A stretch of 64,000 nucleotides of DNA from Crinalium sp049646245 (GTDB taxonomy: Bacteria; Cyanobacteriota; Cyanobacteriia; Cyanobacteriales; PCC-9333): assembly GCA_049646245.1 (NCBI GenBank), contig JBARVL010000027.1, positions 124,001 through 188,000 of the forward strand, written 5' to 3'. The position numbers were made by a program, and so were the translations under genes. The notes under the pieces were generated by a model. That model was given only the letters and a program-made list of their open reading frames with translations. It ran no database searches and was not told the DNA's origin. Below, piece by piece: positions 24,972 to 32,460 of the stretch (position 1 is its first letter; each line of letters opens with the position of its first letter).

Positions 24972-25319
24972 ATGTCTATGTTTTTAAAGGCGTTTAAAGC
25001 TTACGAAAACATCCGCTTAATGACTGCGGTTTTCATGGGATATTTAAAAAGTGCCAGTGAAAACCTGACCTTGAAGGGCAAGGCAGAAGCCTTGTTGATT
25101 CTAGTGAAAAACGCCATCGTGGTTTTTATTGGCGCAATTCCCGAAATAGTTTCGGAGGAAGTCGAGCGGTCTATCCGCCTCGTTAATGCACTAAGAAAGC
25201 TAACCATAGTCGGAACAAAGCTGATCGTCGGACACTTGATGTCTGCTGCGATTACGCTAGCGATCGCAACCTTAGTGTTATTGGATCGAATTATCCGTAC
25301 AGAGGATTTGTCTAACTAG
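24972..25319 (+). CDS. Small membrane-associated protein, 115 residues
   Basis: ATG at 24972 has AGGAGAAAC upstream. The protein has hydrophobic helices near residues 44-62 and 86-105 separated by a charged segment (EVERSIRLVNALRKL). Ends in TAG immediately before a terminator. Function unknown. Confidence 0.65.
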   Translation: MSMFLKAFKAYENIRLMTAVFMGYLKSASENLTLKGKAEALLILVKNAIVVFIGAIPEIVSEEVERSIRLVNALRKLTIVGTKLIVGHLMSAAITLAIATLVLLDRIIRTEDLSN

Positions 25320-25326
25320 ACCTTTG

Positions 25327-25365
25327 CAAACACCCCCTGCATATACTTATGCAGGGGGTGTTTTT
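25327..25365 (+). terminator. Terminator
   Basis: AACACCCCCTGCATA / TATGCAGGGGGTGTTTTT. Confidence 0.85.
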
Positions 25366-25425
25366 ATGCGCCAAAATATTTTTTATTTGCGTCCGTATAT
25401 TTTTCTTTTGCTAGAGCATTAATGC

Positions 25426-25431
25426 TATAAT
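25426..25431 (+). promoter_or_regulatory. -10 box TATAAT
   Basis: AGCATTAATGCTATAATAGT; a variant class I promoter lacking the GTACTACA block. Confidence 0.55.
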
Positions 25432-25457
25432 AGTTATATACCCAATACGGAACATTT

Positions 25458-25868
25458 ATGCAGAGCGAACTTCAGGCGAAGGACTATCAAATGGTTTCAT
25501 TTTCTTATATGGATTATGAACCAGAGGTTGTCGAAAGGAAGGTAGGTGAATTTGCTCAAATTCCATACTTGTCCCTTGCGGACAATATGATAGAAAGTAT
25601 GGTGGATAACTATACATTGAAAACTCCGATAGAGATACAAGACGGAGAGGGTAGCGAAGAAGAGATTGAGCTTCTTATGTTCACTGTTTTTGAAGTAGTG
25701 GACGAACTGCTGACAGTGTTCAGCGGGTACGATCTCTTGGCGGCAGGTAACAAGTTTTACCTGCGGTTGTTCGACACTTTCCTGGAGATGGGGTATTGGA
25801 TGGACGCGAAGACAATAGAACCATTTACGTTTTTAGTTGTACTTGCCGTTATGAGTGAGTACAACTAA
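25458..25868 (+). CDS. Hypothetical acidic protein, 136 residues
   Basis: ATG 25458 is 26 bases after the -10 box, with GGAAC upstream. An acidic, mostly helical soluble protein (DGEGSEEEIELLMFTVFEVV). No family is recognised. Confidence 0.65.
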   Translation: MQSELQAKDYQMVSFSYMDYEPEVVERKVGEFAQIPYLSLADNMIESMVDNYTLKTPIEIQDGEGSEEEIELLMFTVFEVVDELLTVFSGYDLLAAGNKFYLRLFDTFLEMGYWMDAKTIEPFTFLVVLAVMSEYN

Positions 25869-25875
25869 CTATCCG

Positions 25876-25913
25876 AAAAAGAAAGGGACTGATAATAATC
25901 AGTCCCTTTTTTG
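25876..25913. terminator. Bidirectional terminator
   Basis: AAAAGAAAGGGACTGAT / ATCAGTCCCTTTTTT. Confidence 0.8.
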
Positions 25914-25938
25914 TTGTCTAAATTTTAGTTAGTAGCAT

Positions 25939-26349
25939 TCAGTCCAATGCCCCCCCCGTTTCTTCACCCCAATACTCACGAGGAGCTAGGCGATCGCCGC
26001 TAGAGTTGTAGTCAGCACCGCATTTATCACAGGTGTTAGTAAAGTGGGCTAGTTCTACTTCTTCTCCGCATTCGCAACGACCGACAGGCGGTTCCACAAA
26101 GCTGTAATTGTGGGTAAGTATACCTTCGGGTATTACCTCTTGCCCATCAACAATACCTTTACGACATTGCTTTAGTCGTTCAAACCAAAAAGGTTTTTGC
26201 TCTGGCGTGACTAATTCACCGTTCTCGTCAAGCAATTCTCCAGTTGAGTTACATCTGAATGACAGCCCTCTACCTGGCTCGTTTTTGTACTGATAGTCGA
26301 GAGAGTAATAGACCTCTTCAACCCTTTTGCGCCGCCTAATGATTTCCAT
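25939..26349 (-). CDS. Zinc-ribbon protein with FTNTCDKCGADYN motif
   Basis: Start at 26349 (MEIIRRRKRVEEVYYSLDYQ); the longer frame reaches into the promoter region. The C-terminal third has CECGEEVELAHFTNTCDKCG then ADYNSSGDRLAP and WGEETGG. This matches a widespread, uncharacterised bacterial and phage zinc-ribbon family that I recognise by this motif. Four Cys probably bind zinc. The role is unknown. Confidence 0.75.
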   Translation of the reverse strand: MEIIRRRKRVEEVYYSLDYQYKNEPGRGLSFRCNSTGELLDENGELVTPEQKPFWFERLKQCRKGIVDGQEVIPEGILTHNYSFVEPPVGRCECGEEVELAHFTNTCDKCGADYNSSGDRLAPREYWGEETGGALD

Positions 26350-26378
26350 TCTTGCGTACTCTTTTTGAATTATGTATA

Positions 26379-26422
26379 AATAGTATATCATTAAAGGTAG
26401 GCAACGTGTTGATCAACACGTT
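26379..26422. promoter_or_regulatory. Divergent control region with motif and GATC palindrome copy 4
   Basis: TAGTATATCATTAA at 26379-26392 and AACGTGTTGATCAACACGTT at 26403-26422, between the divergent genes 25939-26349 and 26449-26793. Here the palindrome is not at a gene end, so it cannot act only as a terminator; an operator-like role is possible. Confidence 0.6.
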
Positions 26423-26448
26423 GTCGGCAATAATTTAGGAGCGATCGT

Positions 26449-26793
26449 GTGGGACAAAGTATCGAGAAAGATATGATTGCTGTGGGTGTTTTACCGGAAC
26501 TTGCTAAAACATTAAGCAAAAGAATTAGGTATGCCAACAGGTATCATGTCGAAAATCAAGAAATCGAAGAGATCCTGAATGAGTACGATAAAGCCGCTCA
26601 GAATAGTGGTATCGAATACTGTCCTAGCGTAGATGACGACTCTCGCGGCGCATACGGGCTTGAGTATTCCAATACAGGTGAAACTTATTCAGCAACATTG
26701 ATTTATGATCGCCAAAAAGAAAAATTTCACATCGGTTCATGGGGTGATATGGTTGAAGCCTATCCCAAGCGGTTCGGTTCCGACGTTGAATAA
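26449..26793 (+). CDS. Hypothetical protein, 114 residues
   Basis: GTG start at 26449 with AGGAG nine bases upstream. The first half is helical, the second has beta character (DSRGAYGLEYSNTGETYSAT). Followed by a terminator at 26858 after 65 bases without a gene. No family is recognised. Confidence 0.6.
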   Translation: MGQSIEKDMIAVGVLPELAKTLSKRIRYANRYHVENQEIEEILNEYDKAAQNSGIEYCPSVDDDSRGAYGLEYSNTGETYSATLIYDRQKEKFHIGSWGDMVEAYPKRFGSDVE

Positions 26794-26857
26794 AAAATGT
26801 TTTCTCGAATTGGTGGATCAGTGGTACTATAACTGAAACCGCGTTGGTTTGGGCAAA

Positions 26858-26900
26858 CAAAAACCCCTTGTACACACAATTCCGTGTGCAAGGGGTTTTT
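26858..26900 (+). terminator. Terminator
   Basis: AAAAACCCCTTGTACACA / TGTGCAAGGGGTTTTT. Confidence 0.8.
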
Positions 26901-26962
26901 GCTGCTTTAGCCACGTTTAGTACAATAATGATATACTAAATAAATAAATTATGAGTAGTTAG

Positions 26963-27391
26963 ATGAGTAATGATCTTCAAACGGTTTATCAACAACTCAA
27001 AGCGATCGTGGCTATGGATAAAAGCATCCTGGTGTATTACAAGGAAGACTTGACAATCCACGACCTTAAAACACTCAGGTTTAGCAAGGCAGGGCAAGAG
27101 TATATACGGGGCGTTAGAGAGTCAGGAACACATCTGTACTTTACCAATACGTATGGAGAGCAGCCCAAAGACCCTGCGGCTACGTTGCTTTCAATCGAGC
27201 TTGATATCAACTACTATCGCTGTAGACTTGAGCGCTGCGATCGCTTTTTCCATATCAAGATTACAGGCGATCGCGGATACGGAGAAATCAAAGAAATCTC
27301 GTTAAAAGAAAGTATGGCGTTTTTTACTGATTACTACCAAAGGATTAAGTGTCTGTGCGATGCCGCTCAAGCGAAAACGCGATCGCATTAG
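26963..27391 (+). CDS. Hypothetical protein, 142 residues
   Basis: ATG 26963 lies 25-35 bases after AATGATATACTA. An alpha/beta protein (DLQTVYQQLKAIVAMDKSI, then a strand-rich middle, then KESMAFFTDYYQRIK). Ends with TAG, 10 bases before a terminator. No family is recognised. Confidence 0.6.
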   Translation: MSNDLQTVYQQLKAIVAMDKSILVYYKEDLTIHDLKTLRFSKAGQEYIRGVRESGTHLYFTNTYGEQPKDPAATLLSIELDINYYRCRLERCDRFFHIKITGDRGYGEIKEISLKESMAFFTDYYQRIKCLCDAAQAKTRSH

Positions 27392-27400
27392 ATGCCTAAA

Positions 27401-27442
27401 CCAAAACCCCCGCTAGACAAATAAGTTTAGCGGGGGTTTTGG
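27401..27442. terminator. Bidirectional terminator
   Basis: CCAAAACCCCCGCTA / TAGCGGGGGTTTTGG; lies between convergent genes. Confidence 0.85.
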
Positions 27443-27447
27443 TTTGA

Positions 27448-28035
27448 TTACCGATACAAAGCATCTTTCATTGCCTGAAGGCTCTCATCGGTCTTCTTAA
27501 TTGCACCAAGTAATTCGGCGCAAATCTCGTGAAGCTCCGTCCGATCCGAAAGCCAGTGCTTTCGGTGGTTGAGAAGTTTGAATGCAAAACACAGGTCTAA
27601 ACCTGCGCTTGCCATTAACAGCCTTCCATTAGCCTCTTCTATTTTGAAACTAATGCTGTCATTGTTGTTTATTAGCCCTTCAGAAATGTACCTTTGATAA
27701 AAAGATAGCTTCTCTTGCCCATCTTTTGAAAAAGAGAAGCCCGATATCCACTCAGAGTCTGTCGATTTTTCAAAAAGTGAGAAAATTTGAAACTCTAATG
27801 TGGCTAAAACACTCGTAGGAGAACCTTGAATGAAGCTGAGTATAATATCTAACTCGAACTCCAAAGCGTCTGTTCGTACAAACGAAATAGTGTTCGATTC
27901 CTCTATCTCATTATCATCGTCTTCCCACTCTACACTTCCATAAACTGTTGGTACAGCCGTAATAGGAAATGGGAGATTTAAAGGGATTGCATTGTTAAGA
28001 ATAGCCGTAGTCCCGTTTTTTATTCCGAAAAGCAT
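27448..28035 (-). CDS. MLFGIK-family protein, copy 2
   Basis: Starts MLFGIKNGTTAILNNAIP and has the Asp-rich WEDDDNEIEE segment near residue 40, as in copies 1 and 3. The remainder resembles copy 1 best (a DLCFAFKLLNHR helix versus DLDFVFKLLTQPR). A class I promoter lies at 28063-28080. Confidence 0.72.
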   Translation of the reverse strand: MLFGIKNGTTAILNNAIPLNLPFPITAVPTVYGSVEWEDDDNEIEESNTISFVRTDALEFELDIILSFIQGSPTSVLATLEFQIFSLFEKSTDSEWISGFSFSKDGQEKLSFYQRYISEGLINNNDSISFKIEEANGRLLMASAGLDLCFAFKLLNHRKHWLSDRTELHEICAELLGAIKKTDESLQAMKDALYR

Positions 28036-28062
28036 TGAGATATCCTTTCTAATGATACTACT

Positions 28063-28068
28063 ATTGTA
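28063..28068 (-). promoter_or_regulatory. Class I promoter -10 box
   Basis: GTACTACAGATATGTTACAAT on the minus strand, then AGTAGTATC. Confidence 0.7.
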
Positions 28069-28111
28069 ACATATCTGTAGTACAAGTACTTACTATCTTG
28101 TGGGCTAAACA

Positions 28112-28157
28112 CCCAAAACAAAAACCCCTAGCGATCGCTAGGGGTTTTTGTTTTGGG
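28112..28157 (-). terminator. 46-base perfect palindromic terminator
   Basis: CCCAAAACAAAAACCCCTAG and its mate around GCGATCGC-type centre (a HIP1-like core). Near copy of the terminator at 3429-3472. Confidence 0.85.
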
Positions 28158-28159
28158 TG

Positions 28160-28798
28160 TTAAATCTGATATACGCGGTGAGGCTTAAAGCCGTCCATGT
28201 TAATTCCGACTGACTGGAATTGTGCCACCATCTCTGAGGCGACATCTAGTAGACGTGCTTGCTGGTGTGCTAGAAGTTTCAGCTTGAAGCACGAATCCAG
28301 GTTTGTGTCGAGAGGGAGGTTCTCTTCCTCAGACTCCGTGAGTGAAAACTTAAAGTTTTCGCCAAGATCTTCGCCAAGATCTTCTATGGCACGGAAGGGT
28401 TTAGCCTCTTGCTGTAGTAAGAGGTCAACTGGCTTTTCACCTTTCTTTTGAAAAGTAAAACCCATCATAAGTATTTTGCCCCACATCTTAGGAGCTAAGG
28501 TCATCTGGACTTGGTAGTCGAGAGCAGCTATGCTAGCTCTTTCGATTATTCTAGGCAATGCCGCCAATTCTTCTTCCAACTCCTCTTCCAGTTCCCGCTC
28601 GTAAAGCTTTTTCAACTCTTTCTGAGCTTCTTCCTCTCCAAGAAGTTTTTCGTAAGTTCCGGCAACATTTTCTTCTATCACATCGTCATCGTCATCCTCC
28701 CATTCCTTTACGACTGGTTTTGTCGCAGGCAGGGGAGGCTTTGAAGAAAATGTGTTGTCCAAAAAAGTTGTGAATCCGTCTTTGATTCCGAACAGCAT
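28160..28798 (-). CDS. MLFGIK-family protein, copy 3
   Basis: Starts MLFGIKDGFTTFLDNTF, with VKEWEDDDDDVIEE near residue 30 and then a Glu-rich coiled segment (KKLYEREL and following). The C-terminal part has the family DSCFKLKLLAHQQ helix. Its promoter (28828-28848) and terminator are like those of copies 1 and 2, so the whole unit was duplicated. Confidence 0.72.
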   Translation of the reverse strand: MLFGIKDGFTTFLDNTFSSKPPLPATKPVVKEWEDDDDDVIEENVAGTYEKLLGEEEAQKELKKLYERELEEELEEELAALPRIIERASIAALDYQVQMTLAPKMWGKILMMGFTFQKKGEKPVDLLLQQEAKPFRAIEDLGEDLGENFKFSLTESEEENLPLDTNLDSCFKLKLLAHQQARLLDVASEMVAQFQSVGINMDGFKPHRVYQI

Positions 28799-28827
28799 AA
28801 GATTTATCCTTTTCTACTTATACTACT

Positions 28828-28833
28828 ATTGTA
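28828..28833 (-). promoter_or_regulatory. Class I promoter -10 box
   Basis: GTACTACAGATGTGCTACAAT on the minus strand, then AGTAGTATA. Confidence 0.7.
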
Positions 28834-28893
28834 GCACATCTGTAGTACGAATACTTACAGTAGCATGATTACAATATCGACTGCCAAAAAGAA

Positions 28894-28921
28894 GACCCTG
28901 ACTTCTAGCGCCAGGGTCTTT
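28894..28921 (-). terminator. Terminator after gene 28938-29642
   Basis: AAGACCCTG / CAGGGTCTT hairpin. Confidence 0.7.
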
Positions 28922-28937
28922 GAAGTGGGTAATCCAC

Positions 28938-29642
28938 TTATCTGAGGTATTTCAAGGATGGTATCACGTTCCAGTGCCTATTTGCGTCTTCCATGTAAAA
29001 AGGGAAGTTGCTCCCAATCCACCTCCTTGCCTGGTCGAAAAGTGCTTGTTCTCCAGCCTTATCCCTCATTGATACCGATCGCCAGTCACCCACAGTGATT
29101 TGTTCTGTTTTGTAGAGAACTCCATAGGTTGCCAAGTCGCGAACTAAGGCAACCTTAGTGTTTAACCCACTTCTCGGCAAGTTTTTATCAACCATGTTCT
29201 TCATCTCGACTGAAAAGCGAGGGTAATATACACAAATACCTGTTTCTTTGGTGTAGTCGTTAGCGTCCCAATAGATTTCAGCCCTTCTCAATCCCTTTGT
29301 ATCTACTAGAAAGAAGAGTTGCGTCCCCATATCATGAGGAATGATTTGCCACCCAGTAGGTAAGCGACATTCATAAAAATAGTTCTCCGCTCCTAGTTCG
29401 TAAAGAGGCTTGTATCTTACTACTCCCCATTTTTTCAATGTGGGCCATCCCCGCTCTGCGGCATATCCACACCCTTTCGGGACTAGATAGGTAGAGCGAT
29501 CGCGATTATAGAGAACCGTATCAACAGTTGCGATCGCCTCAAGAACTTTTCCTTTGTCAACAGGCAGCCTTGGTGCAAAAACACTTTCAGTAGCTTCAAA
29601 GCTAAGTGATTTAATTGTTGTTAAGTGAGTTGATTGAGGCAT
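28938..29642 (-). CDS. Hypothetical protein, 234 residues
   Basis: Start at 29642 (MPQSTHLTTIKSLSFEATES) is supported by AGGAAAG nine bases upstream. A soluble mixed protein with strand-rich segments (GTQLFFLVDTKGLRRAEIYW) and basic ends. No family is recognised. It reads away from the tRNA-like gene at 29683, with a shared AT-rich promoter zone. Confidence 0.65.
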   Translation of the reverse strand: MPQSTHLTTIKSLSFEATESVFAPRLPVDKGKVLEAIATVDTVLYNRDRSTYLVPKGCGYAAERGWPTLKKWGVVRYKPLYELGAENYFYECRLPTGWQIIPHDMGTQLFFLVDTKGLRRAEIYWDANDYTKETGICVYYPRFSVEMKNMVDKNLPRSGLNTKVALVRDLATYGVLYKTEQITVGDWRSVSMRDKAGEQALFDQARRWIGSNFPFYMEDANRHWNVIPSLKYLR

Positions 29643-29669
29643 GATATTCGTCTTTCCTGTATTTGTGTA

Positions 29670-29675
29670 TATAAT
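29670..29675 (+). promoter_or_regulatory. -10 box TATAAT before the tRNA
   Basis: Perfect TATAAT ending 7 bases before the tRNA 5' end, placing a predicted start at about 29682. No clear -35. Confidence 0.5.
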
Positions 29676-29682
29676 CAAAAAA

Positions 29683-29753
29683 CCCCCGTTAGCTTACTGG
29701 TGAAGCAAATGCCTCTAAAGCATCGTAGTGAAGTTCGATCCTTCAACGGGGGA
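29683..29753 (+). tRNA. tRNA with anticodon CUA (putative amber suppressor)
   Basis: A 71-base cloverleaf can be drawn. Acceptor stem CCCCCGT (29683-29689) pairs with ACGGGGG (29746-29752); discriminator A. T8, A9 and A14 are present; D stem GCTT/AAGC with G18-G19 in the loop. Anticodon arm ATGC / GCAT with loop CTCTAAA, so U33, anticodon CTA (29715-29717) and A37; the outermost pair 27-43 is A-C. Variable loop GTAG. T stem TGAAG / CTTCA is perfect with loop TTCGATC. CCA is not encoded. CUA reads UAG. C1-G72 with A73 occurs in some tRNA-Pro and in archaeal-type tRNA-Tyr; the charging enzyme cannot be read. Read on the minus strand, the acceptor stem followed by T7 also looks like a long-loop terminator for 29765-30052. 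Confidence 0.78.
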
Positions 29754-29764
29754 TTTTGTCTTAG

Positions 29765-30052
29765 CTAATGTTTGCCTCCGCACTGACAATGCTGCCGAGC
29801 AATCTCGTCATATTTGTCAACTACTACAAGGCGATCTATGTTGTAGATAAAGCCGTCTGACTGTGCAGTTCTATCTTCTCTTTTCCAGTAGCCTAAAGCT
29901 TTCATGCCAGCTACACTACCTGTTTCGTCAATGTTGGCATGGGAACTGTGTTTGTTACCCGTATGCCCATTCTCAACCCAGGCAATGCCCGTTTCCGAAT
30001 CCCTGTAAAGAATTACATACTCAGAGATTTCTTTTAACTGAATTTTAGTCAT
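29765..30052 (-). CDS. Conserved phage hypothetical protein, GFIYNID...CGGKH type
   Basis: Contains GIAWVENGHTGNKHSSHANI, then SVAGMKALGYW, and ends RQHCQCGGKH. I recognise the pattern of an uncharacterised protein found in many bacterial phages, with SHGFIYNID and a CRCGGKH end. Ends in TAG; downstream codons run into the tRNA-like gene. An AATGATATACTATT motif lies 25 bases upstream. Confidence 0.7.
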   Translation of the reverse strand: MTKIQLKEISEYVILYRDSETGIAWVENGHTGNKHSSHANIDETGSVAGMKALGYWKREDRTAQSDGFIYNIDRLVVVDKYDEIARQHCQCGGKH

Positions 30053-30099
30053 GGGTTTTAATCACATTCACTAGAATAGTATATCATTTCAATACTAAG

Positions 30100-30135
30100 A
30101 AGCGATCGCCTCTAGTTAATTAGGGGCGATCGCTT
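30100..30135. terminator. Hairpin built from two HIP1 sites
   Basis: AAGCGATCGCCTCTA / TAGGGGCGATCGCTT. Shows HIP1 octamers recruited as a stem. Confidence 0.7.
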
Positions 30136-30143
30136 GACAAAAA

Positions 30144-30278
30144 TTAGCTTAATAACTCAGGACGTTGCTGGCACAATTCAGAAATTGTTAGATAAATTCC
30201 TTTTATTGCCGTCCTAGCCTGAATCCTTCCACTTGGAGTTGGATTGAGGACAAATGCACTGCCTCTTGGTGTTATCAC
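30144..30278 (-). CDS. Small hypothetical protein, 44 residues
   Basis: GTG at 30278 overlaps the TGA of 30275-31045 by three bases (GTGA), a typical translational coupling. Encodes a basic peptide (ITPRGSAFVLNPTPSGRIQ at the start, ending QQRPELLS). Function unknown. Confidence 0.6.
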   Translation of the reverse strand: MITPRGSAFVLNPTPSGRIQARTAIKGIYLTISELCQQRPELLS

Positions 30279-31045
30279 TCCCAGGTGTGTTTCAACGGTT
30301 TTTTATTTCTGGTGAAATAGGCTGTAAGTACGTACCCATTATCCCAATAAGCCCCAAACTTGTTTTCGGAGACTCCAAACCTGCGTTTTGCCCAAGCATT
30401 TGCTTTTTCAGAATTCACCATGCAGTTTTTAAACCCGTAAGCTTTTTCAGCTATGTCTCCAATTACTGGATAACAGTCATTGGAAAAGTTTTGCAGTTCA
30501 TTTTCAGTCGCCCACTCGCAAGCCCTGTCGATTAAGTTTTCAACAGCTAGTAAAATCTCTTTCTTGCGGGCTATTACGTAATCAAAGTCTTGCGTATGAT
30601 GTTCTCCGTCTAGTACGGCATGGATAGCCCACATATCATGTGATAGCTCAACAGCATCAAGGCAGACGAAATCCTCGTCCGTGCCTACACAGTATCCCTT
30701 TGAAAGGGGATCTGTAAACACTCCGTAGTCGTTCGCATTTTCATGCGCTTTGTCTACGTAGTAAGGATCGTAAGTCCACCCAAAGCACTTAAGGCGGGAT
30801 TTGAAATTCTCCGCGTCTTCTTGGCATTCAAAAGGACTTGCTATTTTCGTTGCACCTGAAACAACACGAAATACGGCTGGGTCATTTCCATCTTGAACTA
30901 CAAATCCAGTTTGATGATCAAGTTCTGCTAAATATTCTTCAGCCTGTTGTCTGTCGCCAAAGGGGGCGATCACTTGAGAATAGCCTGACAGTTTAGCGAT
31001 CGCAAACGTTCCATCAGATTCTTTTACAACAAAAATATCTGCCAT
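30275..31045 (-). CDS. Hypothetical protein with an internal N-terminal duplication, 256 residues
   Basis: The first 90 residues contain two similar units: a strand, a loop with AKLSGYSQVIAPFGDRQQAE, and then ATKIASPFECQEDAENFKSR in the second. These are SPOR-like or small alpha/beta repeats. The rest is an unrecognised helical domain. AATGATATACCAAT lies upstream. Coupled to 30144-30278. Confidence 0.65.
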   Translation of the reverse strand: MADIFVVKESDGTFAIAKLSGYSQVIAPFGDRQQAEEYLAELDHQTGFVVQDGNDPAVFRVVSGATKIASPFECQEDAENFKSRLKCFGWTYDPYYVDKAHENANDYGVFTDPLSKGYCVGTDEDFVCLDAVELSHDMWAIHAVLDGEHHTQDFDYVIARKKEILLAVENLIDRACEWATENELQNFSNDCYPVIGDIAEKAYGFKNCMVNSEKANAWAKRRFGVSENKFGAYWDNGYVLTAYFTRNKKPLKHTWE

Positions 31046-31153
31046 GTGATTTTCAATTAATCTGCATTATTGGTATATCATTTTATTCCTGATGTTTTAA
31101 TAAAAAAGCTGCCCTTGGATTATCCAAAGGCAGCTAACGAAAGCTTAAATTAG

Positions 31154-31738
31154 CTATGTTTCTGCGCTGACAAAATTTTTCAGTGATACAGGTTCCCCAA
31201 GGATTATTTTCAGGGTAGCTTGGTAGTGCTGAATCAAGTAGTCTAGTCGAGCGATCACAACATTAGCGCGATCGCGGTAAAGCGCTTTGATTAAAGCACT
31301 ATGCCTTTGTTCCCAACCTTTCTCTGCTTCTACCGCCCGAATTTTCTCGGTGAAATCCCAGTACGACGCTCGAAAAGGAAGTGGGAAATACCTGGCATGA
31401 AATACTGAGTCAGGATCTATATTTGCCTTGCCCCATAAGCCCAAGATTTCTCCGGCTACCCTTCTTGTGGGCTTTTCTGAACCGTTGAGGCTGGAAACAT
31501 CCTGACGCACTCCTTCCATAAAGAGCTTATCTCCTCCTCCAGCTTTTTCCCACCATTCAGTTGCTAGTTCGGGTCTTTGAAGAGCAAGGATTACTGTGTG
31601 TCCTCCAATGCAGAAAGAAGTTTGACACCGAAGGTTAGCATACCAGCGTGTCATGTCGAAAATTTCTGAGGTTGCGATCGCTTCTTGAACTGCGCGAACC
31701 ATAGGGATGTTCAATCCAGTTGTAGGGTCGTAACTCAT
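31154..31738 (-). CDS. CxAGH-family member (minus-strand branch), copy A
   Basis: Start at 31738 (MSYDPTTGLNIPMVRAVQEA). Has the family layout: an N-terminal helix, FDMTRW, a Cys-containing motif CQTSFCIGGH, a centre with PLPF, and a C-terminal VIARLDYLIQHY helix. It is distantly related to the plus-strand array at 56.4-64 kb. The promoter motif AATGATATACTA is upstream. Function unknown. Confidence 0.68.
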   Translation of the reverse strand: MSYDPTTGLNIPMVRAVQEAIATSEIFDMTRWYANLRCQTSFCIGGHTVILALQRPELATEWWEKAGGGDKLFMEGVRQDVSSLNGSEKPTRRVAGEILGLWGKANIDPDSVFHARYFPLPFRASYWDFTEKIRAVEAEKGWEQRHSALIKALYRDRANVVIARLDYLIQHYQATLKIILGEPVSLKNFVSAET

Positions 31739-31823
31739 GATAGACTCCGTATTCGTAATTGCTAGTATATCATTCTTAAAACACAAAAGACCGCCCTGAA
31801 TAACTCAAGGCGGTCTTTTGCGT

Positions 31824-32369
31824 TTACTTGTTATTATCGATTAGGTATTGTAGTCGTGCGATCGCGACTCTTGCGCGAGTTTCGAGAAACTTTCGCCCCT
31901 GCTCTATAGTGGTCAAGTCAGGATCGAAAGCTCTATCACGTTGCCACCTCTCAATATCTTGAGTCGCCTGTTCATACTGAGTTTTAAATGGCCCTGGCCA
32001 ATGATTAACAGAGAAAAGAGCCGAATAAGACTCTTTTGAGTCCTGTATTCCCAGTATATGCGCCGCTGTTCGCGCTGTAAGCGCAACGTCTGAGTTGAGA
32101 ATTGAGTAATTGGTTTTTACAGTTTGAATGGCATTGATGTATTCTTGAATCTCTGAATCCAGTGGCTTGCCTGCTATTAATTCTGGCTTGGTAGCTGACA
32201 AAAGTATAGCATATCCTCCGATACAAAAACAAGTACCACATTCACGATAAAGTTCGTCTTGACTCTTTCTTGTGTGCCACGAAGTCATGTCAAAAGAAGC
32301 ATAATCGCTAGCGATCGCTTTTTGGATTTCTTGAATCATTGGTACGTTCAATTCACCCGTATTAGCCAT
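31824..32369 (-). CDS. CxAGH-family member (minus-strand branch), copy B
   Basis: Starts MANTGELNVPMIQEIQKAIA. It shares FDMTSW, CGTCFCIGGYAILL and WPGPFKTQY with 31154-31738 and the array at 56-64 kb, and ends VAIARLQYLIDNNK. Tandem duplicate of its neighbour, each with its own promoter motif and terminator. A very common arrangement in this window. Confidence 0.68.
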   Translation of the reverse strand: MANTGELNVPMIQEIQKAIASDYASFDMTSWHTRKSQDELYRECGTCFCIGGYAILLSATKPELIAGKPLDSEIQEYINAIQTVKTNYSILNSDVALTARTAAHILGIQDSKESYSALFSVNHWPGPFKTQYEQATQDIERWQRDRAFDPDLTTIEQGRKFLETRARVAIARLQYLIDNNK

Positions 32370-32460
32370 ATTATTTTTATGTTCAACAATAATAGTATAT
32401 CACTACTAAGCAAGAAGTGACTGCCTTGATTCAAGGCAGTCACTTAATTTCGACTATTTA

